From positions 1 to 42,846 of the forward strand of contig JAIQGA010000005.1 of assembly GCA_020072925.1 (NCBI GenBank): DNA of 42,846 bases, written 5' to 3'. The translations under genes were made by a program, and so were the position numbers. Source of the stretch: Terriglobia bacterium (GTDB lineage: Bacteria; Acidobacteriota; Terriglobia; UBA7540). The notes under the pieces were generated by a model. It saw nothing but the letters and a program-made list of their open reading frames with translations. It was not told where the DNA came from and did not search any database. Positions 1 to 7,294 of this stretch are shown piece after piece (positions within the stretch are counted from its first letter, which is position 1; each line of letters opens with the position of its first letter).

Positions 1-75
1 CAGGTGCCCGAGCCCACGCCGCTCCAGACGCGGGCGCACGAACTGATCCGGACGTTCCCAGTAACAGGAAACTGA
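1..75 (+). CDS. 3' end of an unidentified gene (partial)
   Basis: An open frame runs from the first base to a TGA at 73-75 and gives a 24-residue tail ending in FPVTGN. It contains no stop and has a plausible codon pattern, but it is too short to identify. It could be the C-terminus of a gene that starts outside the window or a chance open stretch. Confidence 0.3.
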   Translation, partial: QVPEPTPLQTRAHELIRTFPVTGN

Positions 76-648
76 TTTTGCCGCTATCTCTCAGCGAGTC
101 AGTAGAATTCCGTCCAAATGCCGTGGAACTTCGGGCTAGCAGCTATGAAAGAATAGGGGCGGGAGGGCGGCAGCTATCTTATTGATTTTACAGTTGGCCA
201 AAATCTTGGCGAACCACATCTGACAGTTAGAGGCGTCCTTCGAGGACGAAGGTTAAATCAATCATGCTCCCGCGAGTTTAACTGCATTTACTAAACTACT
301 ATGAATAAGTCAGATTGAACTTGACAAGGAAAGTTAAGTGCTCTATCTTAGTTGAGAAGATGAGCCCATCAACTCTCATCTTCCGGGCTGCCTGAATCAA
401 ATCAGGCAATCTGCAGTCGGACCTCCCCGACGAGATCCATATAGGTGCCCATGTGGGCTCGAAGTGTTTACTTACCCCTGTCATGCGCGGTCGAGAGCGT
501 TTCGAATCTGCGGCGAACCCCGGCCCCGGCGGCGGTATAGCGCGGCTATCATCGAAGTTGCAACGACGAGTCTGCGCCCTCGGTGATGAAGGAAGGCAGT
601 GGGCGTAGGATTTGATATAAACTAGTGGTCGTCTTGAAGGAGGTTTTC
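76..648. other. intergenic region without a confident gene
   Basis: No convincing coding frame was found. The only open frame of note, a 61-codon stretch on the minus strand near 299-484, has no ribosome-binding site and no recognisable sequence. The base composition is more AT-rich than the flanks between about 170 and 350. A small perfect hairpin lies at 237-252, with arms CCTTCG and CGAAGG and a four-base loop. It has no T-run and is not a convincing terminator. Confidence 0.5.
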
Positions 649-891
649 ATGCAGGCACTCCCGCAAGGCCAGTTCGTAAAGCACTTTCAGTATGGCGTCG
701 GTGTGGTCACTCAATCGAATGCCGAACGCACCTCCATCGACTTTCACCTCCATGGGCCCAAGAAATTCGCCACCCGGCTGATGACTGTCGAACTCACCGA
801 CGAAGCCCCTCCGCCCAAACCTCGGCCCGCCCGTCGCAGAAAAGTGTCAACCCAGATTCCCCCGGTCACGATCTCGGTGATTGGCAAGTAA
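649..891 (+). CDS. small DUF3553-like protein (80 aa)
   Basis: The start is the ATG at 649, because a strong AAGGAGG at 637-643 lies five bases upstream. An in-frame start at 625 would place that site inside the gene. The N-terminal half reads FQYGVGVVTQSNAERTSIDF followed by HGPKKFATRLMTVEL. This resembles the short SH3/tudor-like modules (DUF3553, and the tail of UvrD-type helicases) that have a G-x-G-x-V strand followed by V/I-x-F and G-x-K-x-F. The C-terminal third is rich in proline and arginine (PPPKPRPARRRK) and may bind nucleic acid. Function is unknown. It is a stand-alone gene facing the convergent small basic gene at 945. Confidence 0.7.
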   Translation: MQALPQGQFVKHFQYGVGVVTQSNAERTSIDFHLHGPKKFATRLMTVELTDEAPPPKPRPARRRKVSTQIPPVTISVIGK

Positions 892-944
892 GTGAGGTGG
901 AACGACACCCTGCTGAGATAAGAGGGGGCACTAGACCCCGGGGA

Positions 945-1142
945 TCAAATCTGTGGCGCCAATCCGGACGGTCCGGCCGGGCTTATTTTCGAGGCTTCGT
1001 TGTCGGCAGGGCTTGAGCCTTCGGCTTGAAGTTCTTTCTGCTGACGGCTGGCGAGTTTTCTCTGTGCGCGGCGTTCGGCCTTCTCGCGCTGCTTTTCCAG
1101 TCTTTTCATTTCCTTCTGGCGTTTCAGGTATGTAGTGGCCAT
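945..1142 (-). CDS. small basic helical protein (65 aa)
   Basis: The start is the ATG at 1142, with AGGAG about six bases upstream. The product begins MATTYLKRQKEMKRLEKQRE and continues as a highly charged lysine/arginine/glutamate helix to about residue 45, then a flexible Ser/Pro/Gly-rich tail. Such short helical basic proteins recur in acidobacterial genomes, to my recollection, and have no assigned function. RNA or ribosome association is only a guess from the charge. It lies 57 bases downstream of the RRM gene on the same strand, so it may be the last gene of a sigma factor-RRM transcript. Confidence 0.65.
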   Translation of the reverse strand: MATTYLKRQKEMKRLEKQREKAERRAQRKLASRQQKELQAEGSSPADNEASKISPAGPSGLAPQI

Positions 1143-1199
1143 GCGATCTCCTGGGAATCCGAATGCACGCTGACAATATCCCCAACGCATCGCCTGGGA

Positions 1200-1553
1200 C
1201 TACCAGCGTGGTTCGCGCGGCTTGCGTGCGGCTTCGCGGTAGTCCTCATTTGAGAATCCACCTGGTCGTCGCCCTCCACCGCTACTGTTGTGCGCTGGGG
1301 CCCGCTCCGTCCTGGGGCGCGCTTCGTTCACCTTAAGATTGCGGCCGCCAAACGCTTTTCCATCCAGGCCAGCAATCGCCTTGGCCGCCTCTTCATCGTT
1401 GGGCATTTCGACAAAAGCAAACCCGCGGGCTCGCCCAGTCTCCCGATCCGTTGCAACGCGGACCTTTGTAACCTGCCCGACCCCCTTGAACAGCGCGGTC
1501 AAATCGCTTTCCGTCGTTTGGAAGCTTAGGTTACCAACAAAGAGGTTTTTCAT
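1200..1553 (-). CDS. RNA-recognition-motif RNA-binding protein (117 aa)
   Basis: A single RRM fills residues 1-80. RNP2 is seen as LFVGNLSF near the N-terminus and RNP1 as RGFAFVEM near residue 45. Both keep the aromatic residues that stack on RNA bases. The tail is rich in Gly, Arg and Pro, as in cyanobacterial and acidobacterial glycine-rich RRM proteins, which are thought to act as RNA chaperones in cold or stress responses. The ATG at 1553 is preceded by an AAGGT ribosome-binding site five bases upstream. A longer frame reaching 1628 would overlap the sigma gene and lacks such a site. The gene begins 38 bases after the sigma-factor stop on the same strand, so co-transcription is likely. 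A second RRM gene lies at 5385. Confidence 0.9.
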   Translation of the reverse strand: MKNLFVGNLSFQTTESDLTALFKGVGQVTKVRVATDRETGRARGFAFVEMPNDEEAAKAIAGLDGKAFGGRNLKVNEARPRTERAPAHNSSGGGRRPGGFSNEDYREAARKPREPRW

Positions 1554-1591
1554 TTTTACCTTGACTGAAATACAGCGCCGGAGACGCCCAG

Positions 1592-3334
1592 TTATGACGC
1601 CGATGCGGCCTCCAGGCTGTGTTGACAAGAGTTTTGCATGAAGAGCCGGAAATGGCCCGACCGCAACGGATGGCGAAGTTTTCGCAGAACCTTCGCCTCG
1701 ATCTGGCGGATACGTTCGCGAGTTACGGCAAAGACCTGGCCGACTTCTTCAAGAGTGCGCTCGGTGCCATCGTCCAGGCCAAACCGCATCCGGATAACGG
1801 CTTCCTCGCGGGCCGTGAGCGTCTTCAGCATGACAGCCATTCGCTCCTTCAGGTTGAGGTTGATGGCCGCGTCCGAGGGCGAAACCACCGCCTTGTCCTC
1901 GAGCAAGTCGCCCAGGCCCGTTTCTCCATCCTTCCCAACGGGCGCCTCCAAGGACAGCGGCTGCTGAGAAACCCTCTTGATGCTCCGCACTTTGGCGACG
2001 GAGATCTCCAGGCGCCGGGCAATCTCTTCGCAGGTAGGTTCGCGGCCCAGTTCCTGTACGAGTTGTTGGCTGGTGCGATTCTGTTTCATGATCACCGCGT
2101 ACATGTGCACGGGCACCCGAATCGTGCGCGCCTTATCGGCGACCGCACGCGAGACCGCCTGACGAATCCACCATGTGGCATAAGTGGAGAACTTGTAGCC
2201 GCGCCGCCAGTCGAATTTGTCAGCCCCCCTCATCAGGCCAATATTCCCCTCCTGGATCAAGTCCAGAAACTCCAGGCCCCGGTTTGCGTACTTCTTGGCA
2301 ATGGACACAACCAGGCGAAGGTTTGCCTCGGTCAACTCCTTCTTCGCTTGTTGGACTTCGGCCTCGCCGCGCACGATCAGAGCGAGCGACCGTTTCAAGG
2401 CGGTGAGCCCGACCTCGCTAGATTTCGCGATCTCCCGGAGCTGAGCCCGGCCGGAACGGATTCCCTTGCGGATTGCGACGGCGTTTCCACGCGCGGTGGC
2501 CAGCCTCTCCAGGCGGCCAGACTCACGCTCCAACGCATGGACTCGCTCGACCGTATACCGCACCTTTTCTACCAAGCGCTGCTCTTGGAGCGGGTGGAAC
2601 CTCATCGATCGAGCCTGCAACGAAATCTTGACCCACGTCCGCGACAATCGGTGACGGGCCCTCCGGCGAGCGCGCTGGCTTGATCTGGGCAGGCGGTAGA
2701 GTCGTGCCGCCTGCTTAAGCCCCACTCTGTAAAGCTTCTCAATTCTGTCAATAATCGCCAACGTGTGGCGGGTCCTCTGCTCGATCTTATCTGCGTTTAA
2801 CTCTTCCTCATCGAACTGGGCGACATGTCTTATGGAACACGTACCGTTCCGCAGATCCCTTCCCATTCCGATAAGCTCTTTAAGTACGAGTGGGGAACGA
2901 GAGATCGTCTTGAGCACCAGCGCGCGGCCGCGCTCCATGCGCTTGGCGATCGCCACCTCCTCTTCTCGCTTCAACAGTGGTACGCTGCCCATCTCGCGGA
3001 GGTAGAGCCGGACTGGATCGCTGCTCCCGTCCAGAAGGTCCGCGGTCTGCACGACCTCGGCCTCTGCGACGTGGATCGAGTCCTCTCGCGTCGCAATTTC
3101 CACTCGTTCAGCGCCGCCCGGCGCACTGCGCTGCCTCTTCGTTTCAGAAGCGTCCGCACAGACCTGGACGTTATCGCGCTCCAGGGTGGATAAGAGGCTT
3201 TCGAGTTCTTCCGAGGATTGAATTTCGCCCGGCAGGATTTCGTTTACCTCGTCAAAGAGGACATAACCCCGCTCCTTGCCCAAGTTAATGAGGCTACGGA
3301 CTCGGTCATCTTGTTCCTGAAGCACAAGCGACAA
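1592..3334 (-). CDS. RNA polymerase sigma-70 factor, RpoD type (580 aa)
   Basis: All primary-sigma regions can be read. Region 1.1 lies at about 10-60 ([18 protein letters not shown]), region 1.2 at 106-135 ([16 protein letters not shown]) and region 2 at 335-410, with [16 protein letters not shown]-like core residues and the -10-reading helix ending RTIRVPVHM. Region 3 follows at about 411-480 and region 4 at 505-566, with [20 protein letters not shown]. The segment between regions 1.2 and 2 carries a strikingly arginine-rich stretch at about 211-245. The start codon is TTG at 3334; a strong GGAGG at 3340-3344 lies five bases upstream and region 1.1 begins right after it. Divergence from the usual core ([10 protein letters not shown] for LMKAVDKFEY) suggests a paralogue rather than the sole housekeeping sigma factor. 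Downstream it is linked to an RRM gene. Confidence 0.92.
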   Translation of the reverse strand: MSLVLQEQDDRVRSLINLGKERGYVLFDEVNEILPGEIQSSEELESLLSTLERDNVQVCADASETKRQRSAPGGAERVEIATREDSIHVAEAEVVQTADLLDGSSDPVRLYLREMGSVPLLKREEEVAIAKRMERGRALVLKTISRSPLVLKELIGMGRDLRNGTCSIRHVAQFDEEELNADKIEQRTRHTLAIIDRIEKLYRVGLKQAARLYRLPRSSQRARRRARHRLSRTWVKISLQARSMRFHPLQEQRLVEKVRYTVERVHALERESGRLERLATARGNAVAIRKGIRSGRAQLREIAKSSEVGLTALKRSLALIVRGEAEVQQAKKELTEANLRLVVSIAKKYANRGLEFLDLIQEGNIGLMRGADKFDWRRGYKFSTYATWWIRQAVSRAVADKARTIRVPVHMYAVIMKQNRTSQQLVQELGREPTCEEIARRLEISVAKVRSIKRVSQQPLSLEAPVGKDGETGLGDLLEDKAVVSPSDAAINLNLKERMAVMLKTLTAREEAVIRMRFGLDDGTERTLEEVGQVFAVTRERIRQIEAKVLRKLRHPLRSGHFRLFMQNSCQHSLEAASAS

Positions 3335-3726
3335 AAGTTCCTCCCCTGAACGGGCAGCCCGAATCCGCTGTCCGTTCCGTGAGATGCTACCATTACCGAG
3401 AAGAGTCTGCGGACGCCTCTATCAGAGATGATCCACGAGGCCAATCATGGGAACCCGACCATCGTTGGCGCGGGGGGTGACCGTGCTATTGGTGGTCTCA
3501 ACCCTGAGGGTTCAAATGCTCGCCTGCCGCCCGGTACCTATTGCCCTAGAACGATCCTCCTCTATTCTACATTAGCCACCCGCATCTCGGGCCAATATTC
3601 TTTTGCAGTGAGCTGAAAGACCCGCGGTCAGCAGGCGGTAGCGGCGACTTTACTTCACCATGAGCTCAATGACTTCAACGCGCGCCCGACACCATAGAAA
3701 CACCGCTAAACCTTCTTCGCAGCCCA
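3335..3726. other. intergenic leader region of the sigma-factor gene
   Basis: This 392-base stretch separates the XRE gene stop from the sigma-factor start; both genes are on the minus strand. I see the GGAGG site at 3340-3344 but no promoter I would defend and no coding frame with a ribosome-binding site. A T-loop-like string near 3510 does not fold into a tRNA. Confidence 0.4.
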
Positions 3727-4659
3727 CTACGGTGCGAGCGGAGTCTTGGAACGGCCGGCCTGTTCTGGAACGGCTGGGGACTCCGGCGCGCCGCGTCCTT
3801 CCAAAACCAGGCCTCGAAAATGCAATGGGTCTCGAAGATTCTGCAATTCACGATAGTAGAAGAGCGCAGTGGGGTGTCTCCTCTTAAATCTCAGACCCTT
3901 CAAAAACTCGATTTCCTCATCGGTAGCTCCACCACTCAGGGAAGCATCTTGAAGGAACTCTTTCAGCCCCGGCTCCTCCTTGCAAGCAGTCTCGGGTTGT
4001 TCAACGAACGCAAATTTCTTGAGGCGCCTCGGGACCATCCTTTGGTTCAGGACAATTTCAAGGCTAAAAGTCGCCAGATCAATGTCCCAAGATTCAATCA
4101 GGGGATCCAGGAAAGAAGTGCAATTCTCCGCCGACACATTGAAGACGTCGGTATCCAGGAATTCGAGAATCGCCACCCGCAACTCTTCGAAGCTTCGGCC
4201 GTTGACCTTGCCGACTAAGCGGAGCCAGTTCTCACTTTCTAGTTCTTGTTTCGCAACTCCCTTGACCACATCCAGAATCTTCTGAGTAACAAGGAGTTCA
4301 AGTTCACCAAAAGGCTGCCTTTCGAAGATTGCTCTGACCTGTTTCTGTTTGTCCGGTCTGCATTTGCCTAGGACGAGTTCTCGAACTTCTTTGAACAAAG
4401 GGGCTGGGGGGTCTGCCAGTTTCCGCTTCAACTCTTGCTGCCGCAGCAATTCAACCAGCTTGAGGAGTTCTCCTCGCCGGAACTTCAGGAATTCTTCGAT
4501 CTTGCCGTAGATATCTGTCCGCTCAGGGGCGGGGGGCGCTTTCTTTCTGGTTAGCAACTGCGAGATGTATGACTCCGTAACTTGGGCAGCAACAGCAAGT
4601 TGCCTCTGCTCATAGCCCAGTTGTTCGAGTCGCTGTCTTATGATGGATGGCAGGTCCAT
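3727..4659 (-). CDS. XRE-family transcriptional regulator with long C-terminal domain (310 aa)
   Basis: Residues 1-50 form a lambda-repressor-like helix-turn-helix: IIRQRLEQLGYEQRQLAVAA, then QVTESYISQLLTRKK, where the recognition helix is expected. The remaining roughly 250 residues are an alpha-helical domain with the conserved-looking strings EPGLKEFLQDASLSGGATDE and YYRELQNLRDPLHF. I associate these with XRE regulators of Acidobacteriota, but no ligand is known. The gene diverges from the small gene at 5009. The 349-base interval holds a strong plus-strand promoter with a palindrome in its spacer (4738-4751), so repression or autoregulation at that site is a reasonable inference. The start is the first ATG of the domain. 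Confidence 0.82.
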   Translation of the reverse strand: MDLPSIIRQRLEQLGYEQRQLAVAAQVTESYISQLLTRKKAPPAPERTDIYGKIEEFLKFRRGELLKLVELLRQQELKRKLADPPAPLFKEVRELVLGKCRPDKQKQVRAIFERQPFGELELLVTQKILDVVKGVAKQELESENWLRLVGKVNGRSFEELRVAILEFLDTDVFNVSAENCTSFLDPLIESWDIDLATFSLEIVLNQRMVPRRLKKFAFVEQPETACKEEPGLKEFLQDASLSGGATDEEIEFLKGLRFKRRHPTALFYYRELQNLRDPLHFRGLVLEGRGAPESPAVPEQAGRSKTPLAP

Positions 4660-4727
4660 GGATATCGCTCTCTAGTTAACTCCCTGCAGTTCATCCCACG
4701 GCTGTTTCATAGCATCCCATATTGTTC

Positions 4728-4756
4728 TTGACAAGTAAAGTGAATTCACTTATTCT
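4728..4756 (+). promoter_or_regulatory. sigma70-type promoter upstream of the 5009 gene
   Basis: A perfect -35 TTGACA at 4728-4733 and a -10 TATTCT at 4751-4756 are separated by exactly 17 bases. Transcription would start near 4763 and leave a leader of about 245 bases before the ATG at 5009. The downstream RRM gene at 5385 could be on the same transcript. Confidence 0.65.
4738..4751. promoter_or_regulatory. 14-bp palindrome in the promoter spacer, candidate operator
   Basis: AAGTGAATTCACTT is a perfect palindrome occupying most of the spacer of the promoter at 4728-4756. A protein bound there would block RNA polymerase. The adjacent XRE gene, starting 79 bases away on the other strand, is the natural candidate for the binder. 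A weaker minus-strand promoter (TTGTCA, 17 bases, TATGAA) overlaps the same interval, so one site could control both directions. Confidence 0.55.
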
Positions 4757-5008
4757 AGTTAATGGGAAGAGCCTGTCTCAGCTGGCCGCCTTTGCCTCCT
4801 GAACTAAGCTTGGTTATCCTGCGTTGGCTTCGAATAAGCAAGCATTGCGGATTTGCCCAATCAGGTTGGAGATGAACGGCTTCTTCGTCAGCCTGCCACG
4901 AGTACGCCAGGACGAAACGACGAATCGGCAACGCACTGCCATTGCGGAGCGCCTGTGCCAGCCATGGCCCCCCTCATCAGTATTCGTGGGCCCGTAAAGG
5001 ACGGTGGC

Positions 5009-5320
5009 ATGTACATTCAATATGTGGGATTCGAGACTGCCGTTAGCTCTCGCATTTATGCCTTTCACGTCATCGATTCGCCCCATGCGGCGCGCGATTT
5101 CACCGTCACAGTTCAATCAGAAGCATTTCGTCCGAACGGCCTGAAGCTTCAGGACGGCCCGGGCATCTGCTTCGCACGGTTGGATCATGAACTCCAAGTT
5201 CAAGCACAAGATTCACGTGCGGAGGCTCACCTGATTATCGGAGAGCGGGATATCAGGGAGTACTTGGTGCAACACCATCCCCAGAAGGCCCAAGGAAAGG
5301 GAAAGAAGGAAGAAATATAA
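5009..5320 (+). CDS. conserved-looking small protein of unknown function (103 aa)
   Basis: The ATG at 5009 has AAAGGA at 4996-5001 at suitable spacing. A longer reading from a TTG at 4853 adds 52 residues of poor, low-complexity sequence and has no ribosome-binding site. The product has a mixed alpha/beta pattern (MYIQYVGFETAVSSRIYAFH, then FTVTVQSEAF, and RAEAHLIIGERDIREYL) and a lysine-rich end, KGKKEEI. I do not recognise a named domain. The codon pattern and the regular alternation of hydrophobic residues support a real protein. It is driven by the promoter at 4728 and is followed 64 bases later by the RRM gene. Confidence 0.6.
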   Translation: MYIQYVGFETAVSSRIYAFHVIDSPHAARDFTVTVQSEAFRPNGLKLQDGPGICFARLDHELQVQAQDSRAEAHLIIGERDIREYLVQHHPQKAQGKGKKEEI

Positions 5321-5384
5321 CTGAAGTAGAACCTACCGGAGCAGGCTCCAAAGGCCGCTTCAATCTCATGGAACAGAGGAACAT

Positions 5385-5702
5385 ATGGCTACAAAGCTAT
5401 TCGTAGGCAATTTACCGCACAGCACGACCGATGCAACCCTTGGCGAATTCGTAACCAATGCCGGCTTTCAAGTGGCCTCGGCCGTGGTGATTCGCGACAA
5501 GATGACGGGAACGCCAAGAGGTTTCGGCTTTGTCGAGCTCGGCGAAGGCGAAGACATTCAACGAGCCATCGCAGGCTTGAATGGACAGTCCCTCGAGGGC
5601 CGTCCCTTAACAGTCAACGAGGCTCGGCCGCCCCGCACGGACTTCGCGCGACCCCGCGGGGGTGGCGGCCGGGATGGCTTCCGACGCCGGCGAGATTATT
5701 AA
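5385..5702 (+). CDS. RNA-recognition-motif RNA-binding protein (105 aa)
   Basis: The product is a single RRM with a short basic tail. RNP2 is KLFVGNLP at residues 4-11 and RNP1 is RGFGFVEL near residue 46. The tail is ARPRGGGGRDGFRRRRDY, an RGG-like Arg/Gly stretch typical of the bacterial glycine-rich RRM family. The ATG at 5385 follows AGAGGA at 5375-5380. It shares its architecture with the RRM gene at 1200-1553 but is clearly diverged, so the two are paralogues rather than a recent duplication. Likely role: RNA chaperone under stress (family knowledge). It lies downstream of the small gene at 5009, possibly in one operon. Confidence 0.9.
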   Translation: MATKLFVGNLPHSTTDATLGEFVTNAGFQVASAVVIRDKMTGTPRGFGFVELGEGEDIQRAIAGLNGQSLEGRPLTVNEARPPRTDFARPRGGGGRDGFRRRRDY

Positions 5703-5836
5703 GGTCGGGAGGTTTCGCTCTGATAGGCTGGGCGCGTTCCTGAAAGATCGCCGATTGCACATCGGGGGGCTGACCTCGGGTGGAAAACCCATGGGAACAG
5801 GAGGGCCGGGCGAATCCGTCCCGGCCTGCCCCAATG

Positions 5837-5865
5837 AAAACCGCCCGACCCGAAAGGAAGGGCGG
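5837..5865 (-). terminator. weak terminator-like hairpin, minus orientation
   Basis: On the minus strand, CCGCCC and GGGCGG pair over a 13-base loop and are followed by TTTT. No minus-strand gene is seen upstream of it, so it either ends an unseen short transcript or is coincidental. Confidence 0.25.
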
Positions 5866-6101
5866 AAGCTGAACTCGTGTTCTTCGCGATCAGCGGCCAA
5901 CTCTTTGCTGGGGCGCAACCTTGATACCGCTGCCAGCTTTTGCGTCTTGATTCTTCGGACGGCGTCGGCTTAATCGCGGCAGAGTGTTAGCGGACATGGG
6001 GCGGAGGCGTCATACCTGATCGGTGCTGCAAGCGGGCCGCCTATTACCCTGGTGTGTGAACCCCCGACCGCATGTTGAATGCTTCCCCAACTAGAATCGT
6101 G

Positions 6102-6130
6102 CTGACTTTATCCGTGTGATGATTTAGAAT
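6102..6130 (+). promoter_or_regulatory. promoter candidate for the Crp/Fnr gene
   Basis: CTGACT at 6102-6107 and TAGAAT at 6125-6130 are spaced by 17 bases, matching a sigma70 promoter at four and five of six positions. It lies about 120 bases ahead of the Crp/Fnr start. Confidence 0.4.
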
Positions 6131-6252
6131 TATGCGGTTGTAAGACTGCTGTTGGCGAACACAAACCGCACGGCATAGCCTGGAGCTCGCCAAAAACCAA
6201 CAACCTTTGATGATATGCCGTGTCGGCTTTGGCAAGCGGAAGGAGGGCTGTC

Positions 6253-6906
6253 ATGGCGCGGAAGAAAGCTCAGTCGTCTGATTGGGATCTCCTACTCACC
6301 AAGCTGCCCAGCGGGAAGACTGTCACAGAAACTGAAAGAAAACGCCACGTCTACAGGCAGGGCGATCCCGCTGATTCTGTGTTCTTCCTTCAGCGCGGCA
6401 AGGTGAAGCTTGCGGTTACGTCCAAACAAGGCAAAGAAGCAATTGTGGCGATTCTGGACGCTGGTGAGTTCTTCGGCGAGGGCTGTCTCGCCGGTCAGCC
6501 CTTGCGCATGGGGACCGCAACCGCGATGACGGATTGTGTGCTGGTCAGGATAGAAAAGCCCGCGATGACGCGCCTACTTCACGAACAGCACTACGTCTCG
6601 GAGGTATTCGTCACCCATCTGCTTTCACGCAACATCCGTTATGAAGAGGACCTTGTTGATCAGCTTTTCAATTCGAGCGAAAAGCGATTGGCTCGAATTC
6701 TCCTGCTGCTTTCTCATTTTGGCAAAGAAAGCCGCGCCGAAACCGTCCTCCCCAGAATCAATCAGGAGAGTCTGGCGCAGATGGTCGGCACCACCCGGTC
6801 GCGCGTCAGTCATTTCATGAACAAGTTCAAAAGGCTTGGCTTCATCGACTACAACGCCGGGCTCACCGTCAACAGTGGCCTCCTCAGCATCATTCTGCAC
6901 GACTAG
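6253..6906 (+). CDS. Crp/Fnr-family transcriptional regulator (217 aa)
   Basis: An N-terminal cyclic-nucleotide-binding-type beta barrel spans about residues 25-130 (YRQGDPADSVFFLQRGKVKL, GEFFGEGCLAGQPLRMGTAT). A C-terminal winged helix-turn-helix follows at about 165-210 (ESLAQMVGTTRSRVSHFMNK). The barrel lacks the N-terminal cysteine cluster of oxygen-sensing FNR; only two cysteines occur in the whole protein. It belongs to the Crp/Fnr subgroup with LFNSSEKRLARILLLL and a C-terminus ending in ILHD, whose signal is mostly unknown. The ATG at 6253 is chosen because AGGAGG at 6241-6246 lies seven bases upstream. The in-frame start at 6220 would put this site inside the gene. The gene is monocistronic by spacing. 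Confidence 0.9.
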   Translation: MARKKAQSSDWDLLLTKLPSGKTVTETERKRHVYRQGDPADSVFFLQRGKVKLAVTSKQGKEAIVAILDAGEFFGEGCLAGQPLRMGTATAMTDCVLVRIEKPAMTRLLHEQHYVSEVFVTHLLSRNIRYEEDLVDQLFNSSEKRLARILLLLSHFGKESRAETVLPRINQESLAQMVGTTRSRVSHFMNKFKRLGFIDYNAGLTVNSGLLSIILHD

Positions 6907-7006
6907 TGGCTTTCCTGCTTGATGAACCCCAGGACGCCCGTGGGAACTTTTCATCGCATCTCTGCTTTCCCGTGTGACTGGGATCGAAGGACGGGTAGAC
7001 CCACTC

Positions 7007-7023
7007 TACAGTTCCTGGCTGTA
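7007..7023. repeat. inverted repeat upstream of the radical SAM gene
   Basis: TACAG and CTGTA flank a seven-base centre. The symmetry and length fit a dimeric regulator site, but the arms are short and chance is possible. Confidence 0.3.
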
Positions 7024-7105
7024 CAGGGTGCCGCATGATTGGCGGCCGCCCCGAAGCCCCTGGCTCTCCGCAAGCTGCCCACTTCTGACAAAATTTCAAA
7101 TGTGA

Positions 7106-7126
7106 GCAAAAGTGAACAGCTTTTGC
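7106..7126. promoter_or_regulatory. 7-7-7 inverted repeat, candidate operator or stem-loop
   Basis: GCAAAAG at 7106-7112 and CTTTTGC at 7120-7126 are perfect arms around a seven-base spacer. It lies 169 bases before the radical SAM start. It does not match the FNR or CRP consensus. It may be an operator or a weak RNA hairpin. Confidence 0.4.
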
Positions 7127-7294
7127 ACCACGGCAGGTGGCAACCTGCTATCGAACGCCTGGATGGTTGATCGCCGGATTTCAGGGCCGGGCACAACTCC
7201 TCGTTCCTTTTGATTGCTTGATCACGTCGAAAGTGGTATCGGTAATGCCGGGTCGCGTTCGCCCCCAACAACTTGTTCCGCCGGAGGAGCTTGA

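Larger units (their letters stand above)
5703..6252. other. intergenic region between RRM and Crp/Fnr genes
   Basis: No frame here has a ribosome-binding site and recognisable product. Open frames on both strands between 5600 and 5970 look like GC-rich chance frames. The region contains a minus-oriented terminator-like hairpin at 5837-5865, a plus-strand promoter candidate at 6102-6130 and a 7-bp inverted repeat (TTGGCGA at 6152-6158, TCGCCAA at 6187-6193) in the probable leader of the Crp/Fnr gene. Confidence 0.5.
6907..7294. other. intergenic region with two inverted repeats
   Basis: No coding frame is supported in these 388 bases. Two perfect inverted repeats stand out and are listed separately at 7007-7023 and 7106-7126. 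The last 20 bases hold the ribosome-binding site of the radical SAM gene (GGAGGA at 7283-7288). Confidence 0.5.

Noticed and set aside
299-484. 61-codon minus-strand open frame
   Set aside because: No ribosome-binding site, no recognisable sequence and no partner genes.
3490-3560. T-loop-like GGTTCAAAT suggesting a tRNA
   Set aside because: The flanking bases do not form T-, anticodon- or acceptor stems.
4814-5116. Minus-strand open frame whose C-terminus (TKKPFISNLIGQIRNA) recalls the end of a response-regulator receiver domain
   Set aside because: The rest lacks any receiver motif, there is no ribosome-binding site, and it lies across the promoter-leader of the plus-strand gene at 5009.
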